A DNA stretch of 64,000 nt from Streptomyces sp. B21-083 (GTDB taxonomy: Bacteria; Actinomycetota; Actinomycetes; Streptomycetales; Streptomycetaceae). How positions within the stretch are numbered: position 1 is the first letter of the stretch; every line of letters begins with the position of its first letter. The notes beneath the pieces were generated by a model. The model saw only the letters and a program-made list of their open reading frames with translations. It was not told the DNA's origin and searched no databases. Position numbers and translations under genes: made by a program. Positions 17,763 through 26,197 of this stretch are shown in pieces. Location of the stretch: the NCBI RefSeq assembly GCF_036898825.1, contig NZ_JARUND010000002.1, positions 4,216,001 through 4,280,000 on the forward strand, read 5' to 3'.

Positions 17763-18298
17763 TCCTCACCGGGCCCGAGATCACCGCCGCTGCCAGCGAC
17801 GGACGCCTGACCATCGCCCCCTTCGAACCGGGGCAGGTCAACCCCAACAGCTACAACGTCCGCCTCGGCCCCACCCTGCTGATCTATACCGAGACCGTGA
17901 TCGACGCCCACCGTCCCAACCCCACCCGCGAGGTCGAGATCGGGAAGGGCGGATACGTGCTCCAACCCGGCGAGCTGTACCTCGGGCACACCGTCGAACA
18001 GGTCGGCTCCGACACCTTCGTACCGCTGTTGTTCGGCCGCTCCTCCGTAGGCCGACTCGGACTGTTCGTCGAGATCACCGCCCCGATCGGCGACATCGGC
18101 TTCCACGGCCAGTGGACGCTGATGCTGTCGCCGGTCCGCCCGTTACGGGTGTACGCGGGCATGAGGATCGGGCAGATCATGTTCTTCGTCTCCACCGGCG
18201 ACATCGCCCTCTACCAAGGCAAGTACCAAGCCGCCGTCGGCCCACAGCCGTCCGCGTACTGGCGTGACGCGGCCCGGCTCAAGGCGGTTGCCTCGTGA
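17759..18298 (+). CDS. dCTP-deaminase-like protein A (Glu lost)
   Basis: A 179-residue member of the dUTPase/dCTP-deaminase fold. It aligns well to bacterial Dcd, with LTGPEI at the start, LQPGELYLG at about 68-76 and the signature GRSSVGRLGLFVEITA at about 93-108. In canonical dCTP deaminase the later strand carries the catalytic Glu (V/T-L-E); here the same place reads TLML with Met122, so the deaminating residue appears missing while GRSS and Arg99 are kept. GAAGGAG precedes the ATG. The stop overlaps the next gene, a paralog with the opposite defect. It may bind nucleotides without deaminating, or act as a hetero-oligomer. Confidence 0.75.
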   Translation: MILTGPEITAAASDGRLTIAPFEPGQVNPNSYNVRLGPTLLIYTETVIDAHRPNPTREVEIGKGGYVLQPGELYLGHTVEQVGSDTFVPLLFGRSSVGRLGLFVEITAPIGDIGFHGQWTLMLSPVRPLRVYAGMRIGQIMFFVSTGDIALYQGKYQAAVGPQPSAYWRDAARLKAVAS

Positions 18299-18831
18299 TC
18301 CTCACCGGCCCCGCGATCAGCGCCGCGATCCAGTCCGGCGAAATCACGATCGAACCGTACGACCCCGCCTTCCTCTCTCCGAACGCCTACGACTGGCGGC
18401 TCGGCGACACCATCCGCATCTGCGACGGCGACCTGGACGCGGCCGTCCCCACCGAGTTCACCGAGCAGGCCATTCCTGCCGGGGGCCTGGTGTTGAAGCC
18501 TGGCACGCTCTACTTGGGCGTCACGCTGGAGAAGACCGGCTCCGAGACGTACGCCCAGATGCTCAACGGCGACCGAACCATCGGCGCGCTCGGCGTCTGG
18601 GTCCACGTCTCCGCCCCGCTCGGCCATCAAGGTCATGCCATCCGCTGGACCCTGGAGATCCGCGCCGCCAGGCCGGTCCGCATCTACGCGGGCATGACCT
18701 TCGGCAAGCTCGTCTTCCTTACCGCCTTCGGTGCGTCAGCCAGCTACCAGCAGCAGGACGGCAAGTACGCGGCGACGGACGGCATCGACATCTCCCGCCT
18801 CTACGAAGAGATCCCCGGAGGAGTCCTGTGA
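18295..18831 (+). CDS. dCTP-deaminase-like protein B (GRSS lost)
   Basis: A 178-residue paralog of the preceding protein, beginning MILTGPAISAAIQSGEITIEP. The same strands are recognisable (LKPGTLYLGVTLEK at about 68-81; YAGMTFGKLVF near 131), but the GRSS signature reads GDRT at 92-95, so the Ser and Arg that contact triphosphate and base are lost. The catalytic-Glu strand is intact as TLEI (Glu121). The start codon overlaps the upstream stop, and its own stop overlaps the GTG of the glycosyltransferase, so all three are translated as a chain. Activity alone is doubtful. Confidence 0.72.
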   Translation: MILTGPAISAAIQSGEITIEPYDPAFLSPNAYDWRLGDTIRICDGDLDAAVPTEFTEQAIPAGGLVLKPGTLYLGVTLEKTGSETYAQMLNGDRTIGALGVWVHVSAPLGHQGHAIRWTLEIRAARPVRIYAGMTFGKLVFLTAFGASASYQQQDGKYAATDGIDISRLYEEIPGGVL

Positions 18832-19985
18832 GCCCGCATCCAACCACCGGGCCGCTCGTCGCTACCCTGCTGGACCTGCCCGCCCGAAGCCCGGGCGGCA
18901 GCGTCGAACTCTTCCTCGACCTCTACACCGGCGACCGGCCCCTCATCCCCGCACGCGCGTTCATGCTGGGCCGGTCCAGCCCCAGACACCGCGTTCCCGC
19001 CGGGCTTGACCTACTGCCCGTCGCCGGAAAGTGCCTGGAAGGCCCGGCCTTCGGCCGCTACGTCACAGCCCTGCGCGAGGCTCTCACAGCAGCAATCGAC
19101 CCAGCGCAGATCAGCGTCCTGCACCTCCAACACCTGGCCTTCGGCGCCGCTTCCGCCCTGATCCGGGCTCTGCCCTTGCAACCCCGCATCGCCCTGGTAC
19201 ACGGCACAGACCTGATCTTCGCCGAGGCCCACCGCGACCAGCTTCAGGTACTACGCGAGACCGCCAAGGCCGCCGATGCCATCGTCGTACCCACGGGCGC
19301 GATGGCCGACCACCTCCTCAAACTCGCCCCACAGGTCGACCGCCGAAAGATCAGCCACATCCCCTGGGGAATCCCAGACCCCCTGATCACCGATCCACCG
19401 GCTCGACCCACCCGTACCTTGTCCAGCCACCTACGGCTGCTGTACGCAGGACGACTGACCGCAGAGAAGGGCGTAGATGCCCTGGTCAAGAGCCTGGCTC
19501 CCGTGACCGGAGTCGAACTGAGTATCGCCGCACCCCGGGCTCAGTTCCAGGCCCTTGCCCCGCTCCTGCAACGGGCCGGAGTACGGGCTCGTTACCTCGG
19601 CTGGCTACGCCGTCCACAACTGTGGAAGGCGTTCGCCGAGCACGACGTGCTGGTCATACCGTCCACCACCCTGGAGGCCATGGGCCTGGTCGCGCTGGAG
19701 GCCCAAGCCTGTGGACTGCCCGTCCTCTACCAACCCGTACCCGGCCTCAACGAGACTCTCGCCGCCTCCGGAGTGGCCACCGATTTCACAAACTCGGCTG
19801 CCCTCACCCGCGATCTGGATCGCCTGCGAACCTCTCCCGGTCTTCTGTCCGCGCTGCGGCAGGCGGGCTGTGCGAACGCCGCCCCGCTACCCGCTCTCGG
19901 CGACCGCGCAGGCCCTGACCGACCTCGGCCACCGACTCTCCTGAACAGGCGCCGTGAACCGGGCCTGCGACTGATAGACCGCTGA
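18828..19985 (+). CDS. GT4-type glycosyltransferase with a 3' frameshift
   Basis: A 385-residue GT-B fold glycosyltransferase. The C-terminal Rossmann half is clear: LRLLYAGRLTAEKGVDALVKSL, RYLGWLRRPQLWKAFAEHDVLVIPSTTLEAMGLVALEAQACGLPVL, including the E-X7-E motif for the donor sugar nucleotide. The N-terminal half has IALVHGTDLIFAEAHRDQL. The GTG at 18828 overlaps the previous stop. Near the CCCC run at 19882-19885 the natural-looking tail RYPLSATAQALTDLGHRLS continues in the neighbouring frame and stops at 19944; the annotated frame instead runs on to 19985 with a low-complexity tail. An extra C there would explain it. The core is intact, so activity may survive. The acceptor is unknown. 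Confidence 0.75.
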   Translation: MSPHPTTGPLVATLLDLPARSPGGSVELFLDLYTGDRPLIPARAFMLGRSSPRHRVPAGLDLLPVAGKCLEGPAFGRYVTALREALTAAIDPAQISVLHLQHLAFGAASALIRALPLQPRIALVHGTDLIFAEAHRDQLQVLRETAKAADAIVVPTGAMADHLLKLAPQVDRRKISHIPWGIPDPLITDPPARPTRTLSSHLRLLYAGRLTAEKGVDALVKSLAPVTGVELSIAAPRAQFQALAPLLQRAGVRARYLGWLRRPQLWKAFAEHDVLVIPSTTLEAMGLVALEAQACGLPVLYQPVPGLNETLAASGVATDFTNSAALTRDLDRLRTSPGLLSALRQAGCANAAPLPALGDRAGPDRPRPPTLLNRRREPGLRLIDR

Positions 19986-20157
19986 ATACTCGCTCACAAC
20001 GACGCGCCCGACGGGGATGTCCGCTAGGTCCAGCGCCCCGCCAGGGGCAAAGGCAGGGACCGTCCTGCCTTTGCCCGAGTCGACACGCCATTGCCCCACC
20101 CCTCCCACCCGCGTCACTACGCTGACCGGCGGGATGCCCACGGCGAACAGGGAGACC

Positions 20158-21201
20158 ATGACGTACCGCACCGACCGCATCGAACAGCTCCTGAGTGAAG
20201 GCGTCCGCGACAAGGTCTACCCCGGCGTTGTATGGGCCGTCGGCGACGCCGCCGGAACTCGCGCCCACGGCACCGCTGGGGTCCTCGACCCCGAGCAACC
20301 GGAGGTGCTTGTGCGGCCCAACACTGTCTTCGACGCCGCCAGCCTCACCAAGATCCTCGCCGTATGGTCCTCCGTCGGCGCCCTCTGGGAAGAAGGCAAG
20401 CTCGACCTCGACTCTCCCCTCGGCGCCTTCTGGCCCGAGGTCGAAGGCCACTCGCTCGGATCGGTGACCGCTCGCCACCTGCTGACCCACACGGCCGGTG
20501 TTCCCCCGCGGGCCCAACTCAAGAACCTTTACGGCACCGACCCGCAGGACATCCGCGACGGCGTACTGCAGGAAGCACTGCACCGCCAGCCCGGCGAGGC
20601 TGTCGAGTACACCGACCGGGCCGCCCTCATCCTCGGCTACCTCGCCGAACACCTCTCCGGACAGCGCCTCGGCCAACTCGCCTTGGAGCGGATCTGGCAG
20701 CCGCTGGGCATGAACACCACCCAATTCGGGCCGCTGCCTGCCGAGATTGCCACGCGGTGCGCGCCGACCGAACTCGACCAGGACACCGACACCCATCTCA
20801 AAGGCATCGCCCACGATTTCTCCGCACGGCTCCTGGGTGGCGTGTGCGGCATCGCCGGCGTCTTCACCGTCCTCGACGACCTCGCCGCTTTTTTGCGCTA
20901 CATGCTGGGCGACACCGCTACGCCTGAGCAGGCCGGATTCGGCCCAGCCTGGACGACTGAATCGCTGACGGTTCAGACCGGCGCCCTGGAGCCGGTACGC
21001 GGCCTGTTCTGGCACCCCGCTCCGGGCACCAACCCCGCCCACGACGTCTGGGTGCACTACGGCTTCACCGGAACCGGCATGTGGATCTCACCCCACGAGG
21101 GGCGCTGGGCCGTACTGCTGACCAACAAGCTCTACTACACCCGCGACCGCCAGCCCCTCACCGAAGTCCGGAACGCCTTCCGCACCTTGGCATTTCGCTG
21201 A
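20158..21201 (+). CDS. Serine hydrolase (class C beta-lactamase / esterase family)
   Basis: A 347-residue beta-lactamase-like serine hydrolase. The nucleophile motif S-X-X-K is SLTK in FDAASLTKILAVW at about residues 59-62. The second motif, usually Y-X-N, reads YTD in VEYTDRAALILG. A third-motif candidate is HYG in WVHYGFTGTGMW. No signal peptide is seen, so it is probably cytosolic and an esterase or peptidase rather than a resistance enzyme. GGGAG sits just before the ATG at 20158; an upstream in-frame ATG at 20134 is less well placed. It is a single gene with its own promoter region after the glycosyltransferase. Confidence 0.8.
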   Translation: MTYRTDRIEQLLSEGVRDKVYPGVVWAVGDAAGTRAHGTAGVLDPEQPEVLVRPNTVFDAASLTKILAVWSSVGALWEEGKLDLDSPLGAFWPEVEGHSLGSVTARHLLTHTAGVPPRAQLKNLYGTDPQDIRDGVLQEALHRQPGEAVEYTDRAALILGYLAEHLSGQRLGQLALERIWQPLGMNTTQFGPLPAEIATRCAPTELDQDTDTHLKGIAHDFSARLLGGVCGIAGVFTVLDDLAAFLRYMLGDTATPEQAGFGPAWTTESLTVQTGALEPVRGLFWHPAPGTNPAHDVWVHYGFTGTGMWISPHEGRWAVLLTNKLYYTRDRQPLTEVRNAFRTLAFR

Positions 21202-21243
21202 CGCCCATGAACGTCTGGGAACAGGTGGCCCACCGAATTTGAT

Positions 21244-21261
21244 GTCACTGTCAGTAGTGAC
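21244..21261. promoter_or_regulatory. Palindrome upstream of a short reading frame
   Basis: GTCACT at 21244-21249 and AGTGAC at 21256-21261 are perfect inverted arms around six bases. It lies 15 bp before the GTG of a short frame and next to TACCTT and TAGG promoter-like bases, so it could be an operator. Confidence 0.35.
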
Positions 21262-21276
21262 GCTTACCTTAGGGGC

Positions 21277-21453
21277 GTGGAGCCTTTGCTGGACCAGGTG
21301 ACGGGGGTAAACGTGACGTTGCCAACTACCGCTGGCCACACGGATTTTGAGGCCCTATTTCCACATCGTCTCTCCACGGGCGGCCAGGGCACATTCAGCG
21401 ACCTGCCCGCCACACAACTCGAGGCGTTCCGTGGGAGGGGTTGGAGTTCGTGA
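21277..21453 (+). CDS. Possible small protein or gene remnant
   Basis: A 58-residue frame beginning with GTG (VEPLLDQVTG) and ending GRGWSS. Composition is protein-like (THTD-FEALFPHRL, DLPATQLEAF) and a palindrome precedes it, but there is no ribosome-binding site, so a leaderless transcript would be needed. The next frame over continues plausibly as EFVIERLRAG, so this may be the 5' end of a decayed larger gene. I do not recognise it. Confidence 0.3.
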   Translation: MEPLLDQVTGVNVTLPTTAGHTDFEALFPHRLSTGGQGTFSDLPATQLEAFRGRGWSS

Positions 21454-21526
21454 TCGAGCGGTTGCGGGCGGGTCGGTGCGGATCGTCGGCACTCTCAACG
21501 CGAGTCGAGGACGTACGACCAACCAG

Positions 21527-21853
21527 TCAGCAGCATTCGCATCCGGCCCGGCACCCGCATGCGTCCTCGACCTTCGCCGCCGCGGAGGAGGCGGGCACGG
21601 AGGAGACGGGCACGGCACAACACCCGTCACCCCGCCAGGCATCCCGCCCTTCCTTCACCGCCACCCCCGCGATGACGAGCGCCACGATCGGGTCGGCCCA
21701 CGACCAGCCGAGGGCGGCGTTGGCGACCAGGCCGAGCAACAGGACTGCGGAGAGGTACGTGCACAGCAGCGTCTGGTTGGAATCGGCCACAGCGGAGGCG
21801 GAGCCCAGCTCCTGCCCCGCCCGGCGCTGGGCGGCGGACAGGAAGGAAATCAT
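21527..21853 (-). pseudogene. N-terminally truncated cation diffusion facilitator
   Basis: The 108-residue frame corresponds to the C-terminal half of a CDF-type cation transporter: SAAQRRAGQELGSASAVADSNQTLLCTYLSAVLLLGL, then LGWSWADPIVALVIAGVAVKEG, and a Cys-rich tail (GCCAV, ACGCRAGCECC) expected to bind metal. The first three or four membrane helices of the family are absent, and no continuation is visible upstream of 21853 in any frame. It is therefore probably a remnant. Confidence 0.65.
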
Positions 21854-21983
21854 GGATCATCTGTCGAGCGATGCGTAGATCGCCGAGATGGCAACACAGG
21901 CGCCCCACCGGCTTCACCCTCCGTGGGGCACCTGCGTCGCCAGCCAACTCGGCTGACAGCGCCGTGGTCGCTGCGTCCGGCAG

Positions 21984-24272
21984 CTAGGCGATCGTCAGCG
22001 TCGTCTTGGCCGTGGCGAGCGAGCTGTTGCCCACGTAGATGTCGATGGCGCCCTTTTCGATCTCGAACCGTCCACCGGTGTCGTTCGTCCAGAAGCCGAG
22101 GTCGTCGGCGCCGAGGCGGAACCGGACGGTGGTGCCCTGGCCCGCGTTCAGGCTGACCCTGCGGAAGCCGCGCAGCCTGCGCACCGGCTGAACGATGCTC
22201 GCGACGGGGTCATGGAGGTAGAGCTGGACGACCTCGTCGCCCGAAAGCTCGCCGGTGTTGCGCACGGTGACTGCCACCTCGACGGTGTCGCCCTTGCGGA
22301 GTGCGCCCGCCGAGATCCGGCGGGTGCTCAGGGCCGGGTCGCCGATGGCGAACGATGTGTAGCTCAGGCCGTGCCCGAAGGGGAACTGAGGCCCGTCAGG
22401 GAGGTCGAGGTACTTGGACGTGTACTTTTCGACGGCGTCGTACGGGCGTCCAGTGTTCTCGTGGTTGTAGTAGATCGGGATCTGCCCGACGGTGCGAGAG
22501 AAGGTCACCGGGAGTTTGCCGCCGGGGTTGACGGTGCCGAACAACACGTCCGCGATGGCGTTGCCGGCCTCCATGCCGGGATGCCACGCCTCCAGGACGG
22601 CGGGGGCCAGGTCCAGCCAGCCGCCGGTGGTGAGAGGACGCCCGTTGACCAGGACGACGACGAACGGCTTGCCGGTGGCCGCGACCGCGGTGATCAGGTC
22701 CTCCTGCGCGCCGGGCAGTGTGATGTCGCTGCGCGCGCCGGCCTCGCCGCTCATCTCCGGCGGCTCGCCGACCACGACGACGGTGACGTCGGCCGCCTGG
22801 GCCGCCGCGACCGCGTCCCTGATCCCCGAGGTGTCCGTACCTTCCGGGTTCACCCCCGTGACGGCCGTTACCTTCGCCTTGGGGGCTGCCTCCCGGATCC
22901 CGTCCAGCACGGTCGCCGAGGGGAACTTCTCCCACCCAGGACCGGCCCACGTGCCCTGTAGATCCTTGGAGTCGGAAAACGGACCGACGACGGCGATGGA
23001 ACCGACGCCCGCACGCAGGGGCAGGGCGGCCTTGTCGTTCTTCAGCAGCACCATGGCGCGCGCGGCAGCCGTTCGCGCTGCGGCGCGGGCCTCCTCGGTC
23101 GGCTCCGTGATCGCCGCTTCCTCGTCGACGTAGGGGTGGTCGAAGAGCCCGAGCCGGAACTTCAGACGCAGGATGCGGGAGACCGCGTCGTCCAGGCGAC
23201 GGGTGGTGATCCGGCCACTGCTGAGCAGTTCCTCGCCGTGGTCCATGAGGTTGGTGCTGACCATCTCCATGTCCACCCCCGCGTTCAGGGCGAGCCTGCC
23301 GGCGTCGGCACCGTCGGCGGCGAAGCCGTGGACGATCAGCTCCTGAACGCCGGTGTAGTCGCTGACGACGAAGCCGTCGAAGCCCCATTCGTCCTTGAGG
23401 ATGCCGGTCAGCACATGCTCGTTGCCGTGGGCGGGGACGCCGCTGACGGTGTTGAAGGACGCCATGACGGTGGCCACGCCGGCGTCGAGGGCTGCCTTGA
23501 AGGGCGGGAGGTAGTGGTTGCGCAGACGGGCCTCGGAGACGTCCACGGTGTTGTAGTCGCGGCCGCCCTCCGCGCCGCCGTAGGCGACGAGGTGCTTGGC
23601 GCACGCCGCGATGCGGTCCTTGGCGTCCAGGTTCTTGCCGTCGCCCTGATAGCCGCGGGTTTTGGCTGCCGCGAAGACCGCCGTGAGGTACGGGTCCTCG
23701 CCGTTGCCCTCCGCGATGCGCCCCCAGCGCGGGTCGTGAGTGACGTCCATCATCGGGGAGAACGTCCAGCGGACCCCGTTGGAGCGCGCCTCCGCCGCCG
23801 AGACCTCGGCGTCCCGCTCGGCCACCGCCGGGTCGAAGCTGGACGCCTGGGCCAGGGGAATGGGGAACGTGGTCAGGTAGCCGTGGATGATGTCGCCGCC
23901 GAACAGCAGCGGGATGCCCAGCCTCGACTCCTCGACGGCGATCCGTTGAAGGGCGTTGGTGGTGTCCGCCCCGTAGATGTTGAGTACGGACCCGAGCAGG
24001 CCCTTGCGGGCGGCTTCCTCCGCCTGTGCGGTCTGTCCGCCGCCGGGGCCCGTCTCGCCCGTCCAGGACAGCTGCTGCAACTGCCCCAGCTTCTCCTCTA
24101 CGGTCATCCGGCCCAACAGGGCCTGGGCCTCTGCTTCGTACGGGCCGGTTCCGCCCTTCGCTGCGGCTGCCGAAGCAGGCTCCTCGGCCGCCTCTTCGGT
24201 GCCCGCGGCTGCTGCGGCGGCGACCGTCCCGCCGAGTGCCGTCATCGCTGTGCGCCTCCGTATGCCACTCAT
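21984..24272 (-). CDS. GH3 beta-glucosidase, exported
   Basis: A 762-residue glycoside hydrolase family 3 enzyme. The start has a twin-arginine-like RRRTAMTALGGTVAAAAAAG, suggesting export. The catalytic barrel contains MMDVTHDPRWGRIAEGNGEDPYL, KHLVAYGG and the nucleophile Asp305 in FVVSDYTGVQ (SDY replacing the commoner SDW). The C-terminal half has the second GH3 domain and a fibronectin-like domain near the end. It removes terminal beta-glucose units from oligosaccharides. It is the last gene of a four-gene operon with a sugar ABC transporter, 58 bp after the permease stop. Confidence 0.88.
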   Translation of the reverse strand: MSGIRRRTAMTALGGTVAAAAAAGTEEAAEEPASAAAAKGGTGPYEAEAQALLGRMTVEEKLGQLQQLSWTGETGPGGGQTAQAEEAARKGLLGSVLNIYGADTTNALQRIAVEESRLGIPLLFGGDIIHGYLTTFPIPLAQASSFDPAVAERDAEVSAAEARSNGVRWTFSPMMDVTHDPRWGRIAEGNGEDPYLTAVFAAAKTRGYQGDGKNLDAKDRIAACAKHLVAYGGAEGGRDYNTVDVSEARLRNHYLPPFKAALDAGVATVMASFNTVSGVPAHGNEHVLTGILKDEWGFDGFVVSDYTGVQELIVHGFAADGADAGRLALNAGVDMEMVSTNLMDHGEELLSSGRITTRRLDDAVSRILRLKFRLGLFDHPYVDEEAAITEPTEEARAAARTAAARAMVLLKNDKAALPLRAGVGSIAVVGPFSDSKDLQGTWAGPGWEKFPSATVLDGIREAAPKAKVTAVTGVNPEGTDTSGIRDAVAAAQAADVTVVVVGEPPEMSGEAGARSDITLPGAQEDLITAVAATGKPFVVVLVNGRPLTTGGWLDLAPAVLEAWHPGMEAGNAIADVLFGTVNPGGKLPVTFSRTVGQIPIYYNHENTGRPYDAVEKYTSKYLDLPDGPQFPFGHGLSYTSFAIGDPALSTRRISAGALRKGDTVEVAVTVRNTGELSGDEVVQLYLHDPVASIVQPVRRLRGFRRVSLNAGQGTTVRFRLGADDLGFWTNDTGGRFEIEKGAIDIYVGNSSLATAKTTLTIA

Positions 24273-24330
24273 AGAACATTGATCCTTTTTGCCTGTGGGG
24301 GGAATCTCCGGGCTGTCCCAGGCCCTGTGG

Positions 24331-25221
24331 TCACTTGATGCCGACGGTGGCGATGCCTTGGACGAAGTAGCGCTGCAGTGCCATGAACAGAGCGACGATG
24401 GGTGCGATGACCAGGACCGAACCGGCCAGCAGGAGGCCGTAGTGGGTGGAGTTCTGGCCCTGCGAGTACAGCGCCAGGGCGACCGGGAGGGTGTACTTGT
24501 CCTCGGTCTGGGCGGCCACCAGCGGCCACAGGAAGTTGTTCCACGAGCCGAGGAACGTCAGGATCGCCAGGGTGGCCAGCGGCGGCCCGCACAACGGCAA
24601 CACGATCCTGGTGAAGGTCCGGATCTGCCCGGCGCCGTCGATCCTGGCCGCCTCCAGCAGCGAGTCGGGGATGCCGAGCATGAACTGCCGCATGAGGAAC
24701 ACCCCGAGCGGCGTGGCCAGGAACGGCAGGATCAGGGCCGGGTAGGTGTTGACCATCTGCAGCTTGGCCACCATCACGAACATCGGCACGAAGGTCACCA
24801 CGCCGGGCACCATGAGCGTGATCATGACCAGGGCGAACAGCAGGCGCTTGCCGGGGAATTCCAGCTTGGCCAGTGCGTAGCCGATCATGGAGCAGAAGAG
24901 CAGGTTGCCCAGCACGGTGAAGACGGCGACGATCAGGCTGTTGAGGAAGTAGTCGCCGATGTGCAGGTCGCCGAGCCAGGTCGTGAAGTTGCTCAGGGTC
25001 GGCGACTGCGGGAGCCAGCCGCTGGGGTCGCGCACCAGCTCGCCCTGGGTCTTGAAGGACGACAGCAGCATCCAGGCGAACGGCATGAGCGTCGCGGCGA
25101 GGGCGACGGCCAGGACGGCGTAGATCAGGACGCGTGCGCGCCGCGAGGTGGCGGTGGGCGATGCGCCACCGCCGCGCGTCTTCGGTACGGCCGGGGAGAC
25201 GGTGGGTGTCGAGTGGGTCAT
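24331..25221 (-). CDS. Carbohydrate ABC transporter permease (MalG type)
   Basis: A 296-residue permease with six predicted helices and the ATPase-docking EAA loop, EAARIDGAGQIRTFTRIVLPL, in its latter third. The N-terminal 28 residues are a cytoplasmic Ser/Arg/Gly-rich tail. It pairs with the MalF-type permease encoded ten bases upstream. No ATPase gene lies in the operon, as usual for Streptomyces CUT1 systems that share a single MsiK-type ATPase encoded elsewhere. Confidence 0.9.
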   Translation of the reverse strand: MTHSTPTVSPAVPKTRGGGASPTATSRRARVLIYAVLAVALAATLMPFAWMLLSSFKTQGELVRDPSGWLPQSPTLSNFTTWLGDLHIGDYFLNSLIVAVFTVLGNLLFCSMIGYALAKLEFPGKRLLFALVMITLMVPGVVTFVPMFVMVAKLQMVNTYPALILPFLATPLGVFLMRQFMLGIPDSLLEAARIDGAGQIRTFTRIVLPLCGPPLATLAILTFLGSWNNFLWPLVAAQTEDKYTLPVALALYSQGQNSTHYGLLLAGSVLVIAPIVALFMALQRYFVQGIATVGIK

Positions 25222-25231
25222 GTTCGCCGCC

Positions 25232-26194
25232 TCAGTCCTTCGGCCGCAGCAGTCGGAACTGGAGCATGCTCAGCGCGGCGATCACCGTGAACAGCACGTA
25301 GCTGGCTGCCGAGGCGTAGCCGTACTTGCCGAAGCCGAACTGGTTGTAGGTGAAGTAGCTCACCGACAGCGTCGAGTTCAGCGGGCCGCCCTGCGTCATG
25401 ACGAACGACTCCTCGAAGAACTGGAGGTAGCCCACCGACAGCATGACCGCGCCGAACAGCAGGGTCGGGCGCAGCAGCGGCAGCGTGATCCGGCGGAAGC
25501 GCTGCCACGGGCTCGCGCCGTCCATGATCGCCGCCTCGTGCAGTTCCCCCGGGACGTTCTGCAGGCCGGCCAGGAAGATGATCATCAGTGTGCCCATGTT
25601 GCGCCACGCGGTCATCAGGATCAGCGACGGCAGGGCCCAGGTCGTGCTGTGCAGCCAGTCGGGACCGGCGATGCCGATCCAGCCGAGCACGGTGTTGAGC
25701 ACCCCGTCGGGCTGCAGGATGAAGCGCCACACGACCGCGACGGCGACGATGCTGGTCACCACCGGCGTGTAGAAGCCGACCCGGAACAACGTACGCAGCC
25801 GCGTGATCCCGCTGTTGAGGGCCACGGCGAGCGCCAGGGCGACCGCCATCGTCAGCGGGATGCCGAACAGGACGACGTACGCGGTGTTGACCATGGCCTT
25901 GCGGAACTGCGCGTCCCCGAACAGGTCCACGTACTGCTGCAGACCCACGAAGTCCACCGCGAACGGCGTCTGCGCGTCGGCGCTTCGGAAGTCGGTGAAC
26001 GACATCAGGAACGAGGAGACCAGCGGGACGAGCATGAAGACGGCGAAGACCAGCATGAACGGCAGTGCGAACAGCCATGCGGCCAGTCCCTGCCGGCGCC
26101 GTGCGGCCGAAGGGCCGCCCCGGGGCCGCCGGGGCCCCGCGCCCCGGCCGGCGCGGCGTCCGCCGGCCGCGGCGTCTGCGGTGGTGGTCGCCAT
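25232..26194 (-). CDS. Sugar ABC transporter permease (MalF type)
   Basis: A 320-residue membrane protein, first permease of the CUT1 importer. The N-terminal about 35 residues are very rich in Arg, Gly and Pro, followed by a helix (GLAAWLFALPFMLVFAVFML). The docking loop is HEAAIMDGASPWQRFRRITLPLLRP. It lies three bases after the binding-protein stop and ten before the second permease. Confidence 0.9.
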   Translation of the reverse strand: MATTTADAAAGGRRAGRGAGPRRPRGGPSAARRRQGLAAWLFALPFMLVFAVFMLVPLVSSFLMSFTDFRSADAQTPFAVDFVGLQQYVDLFGDAQFRKAMVNTAYVVLFGIPLTMAVALALAVALNSGITRLRTLFRVGFYTPVVTSIVAVAVVWRFILQPDGVLNTVLGWIGIAGPDWLHSTTWALPSLILMTAWRNMGTLMIIFLAGLQNVPGELHEAAIMDGASPWQRFRRITLPLLRPTLLFGAVMLSVGYLQFFEESFVMTQGGPLNSTLSVSYFTYNQFGFGKYGYASAASYVLFTVIAALSMLQFRLLRPKD

Positions 26195-26197
26195 CGG

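Noticed and set aside
17134..17847. Longer minus-strand frame spanning the deletion scar
   Set aside because: It is in a different frame from the regulator similarity and runs antisense into the dCTP-deaminase-like gene; composition is Arg/Pro/Ser-rich noise.
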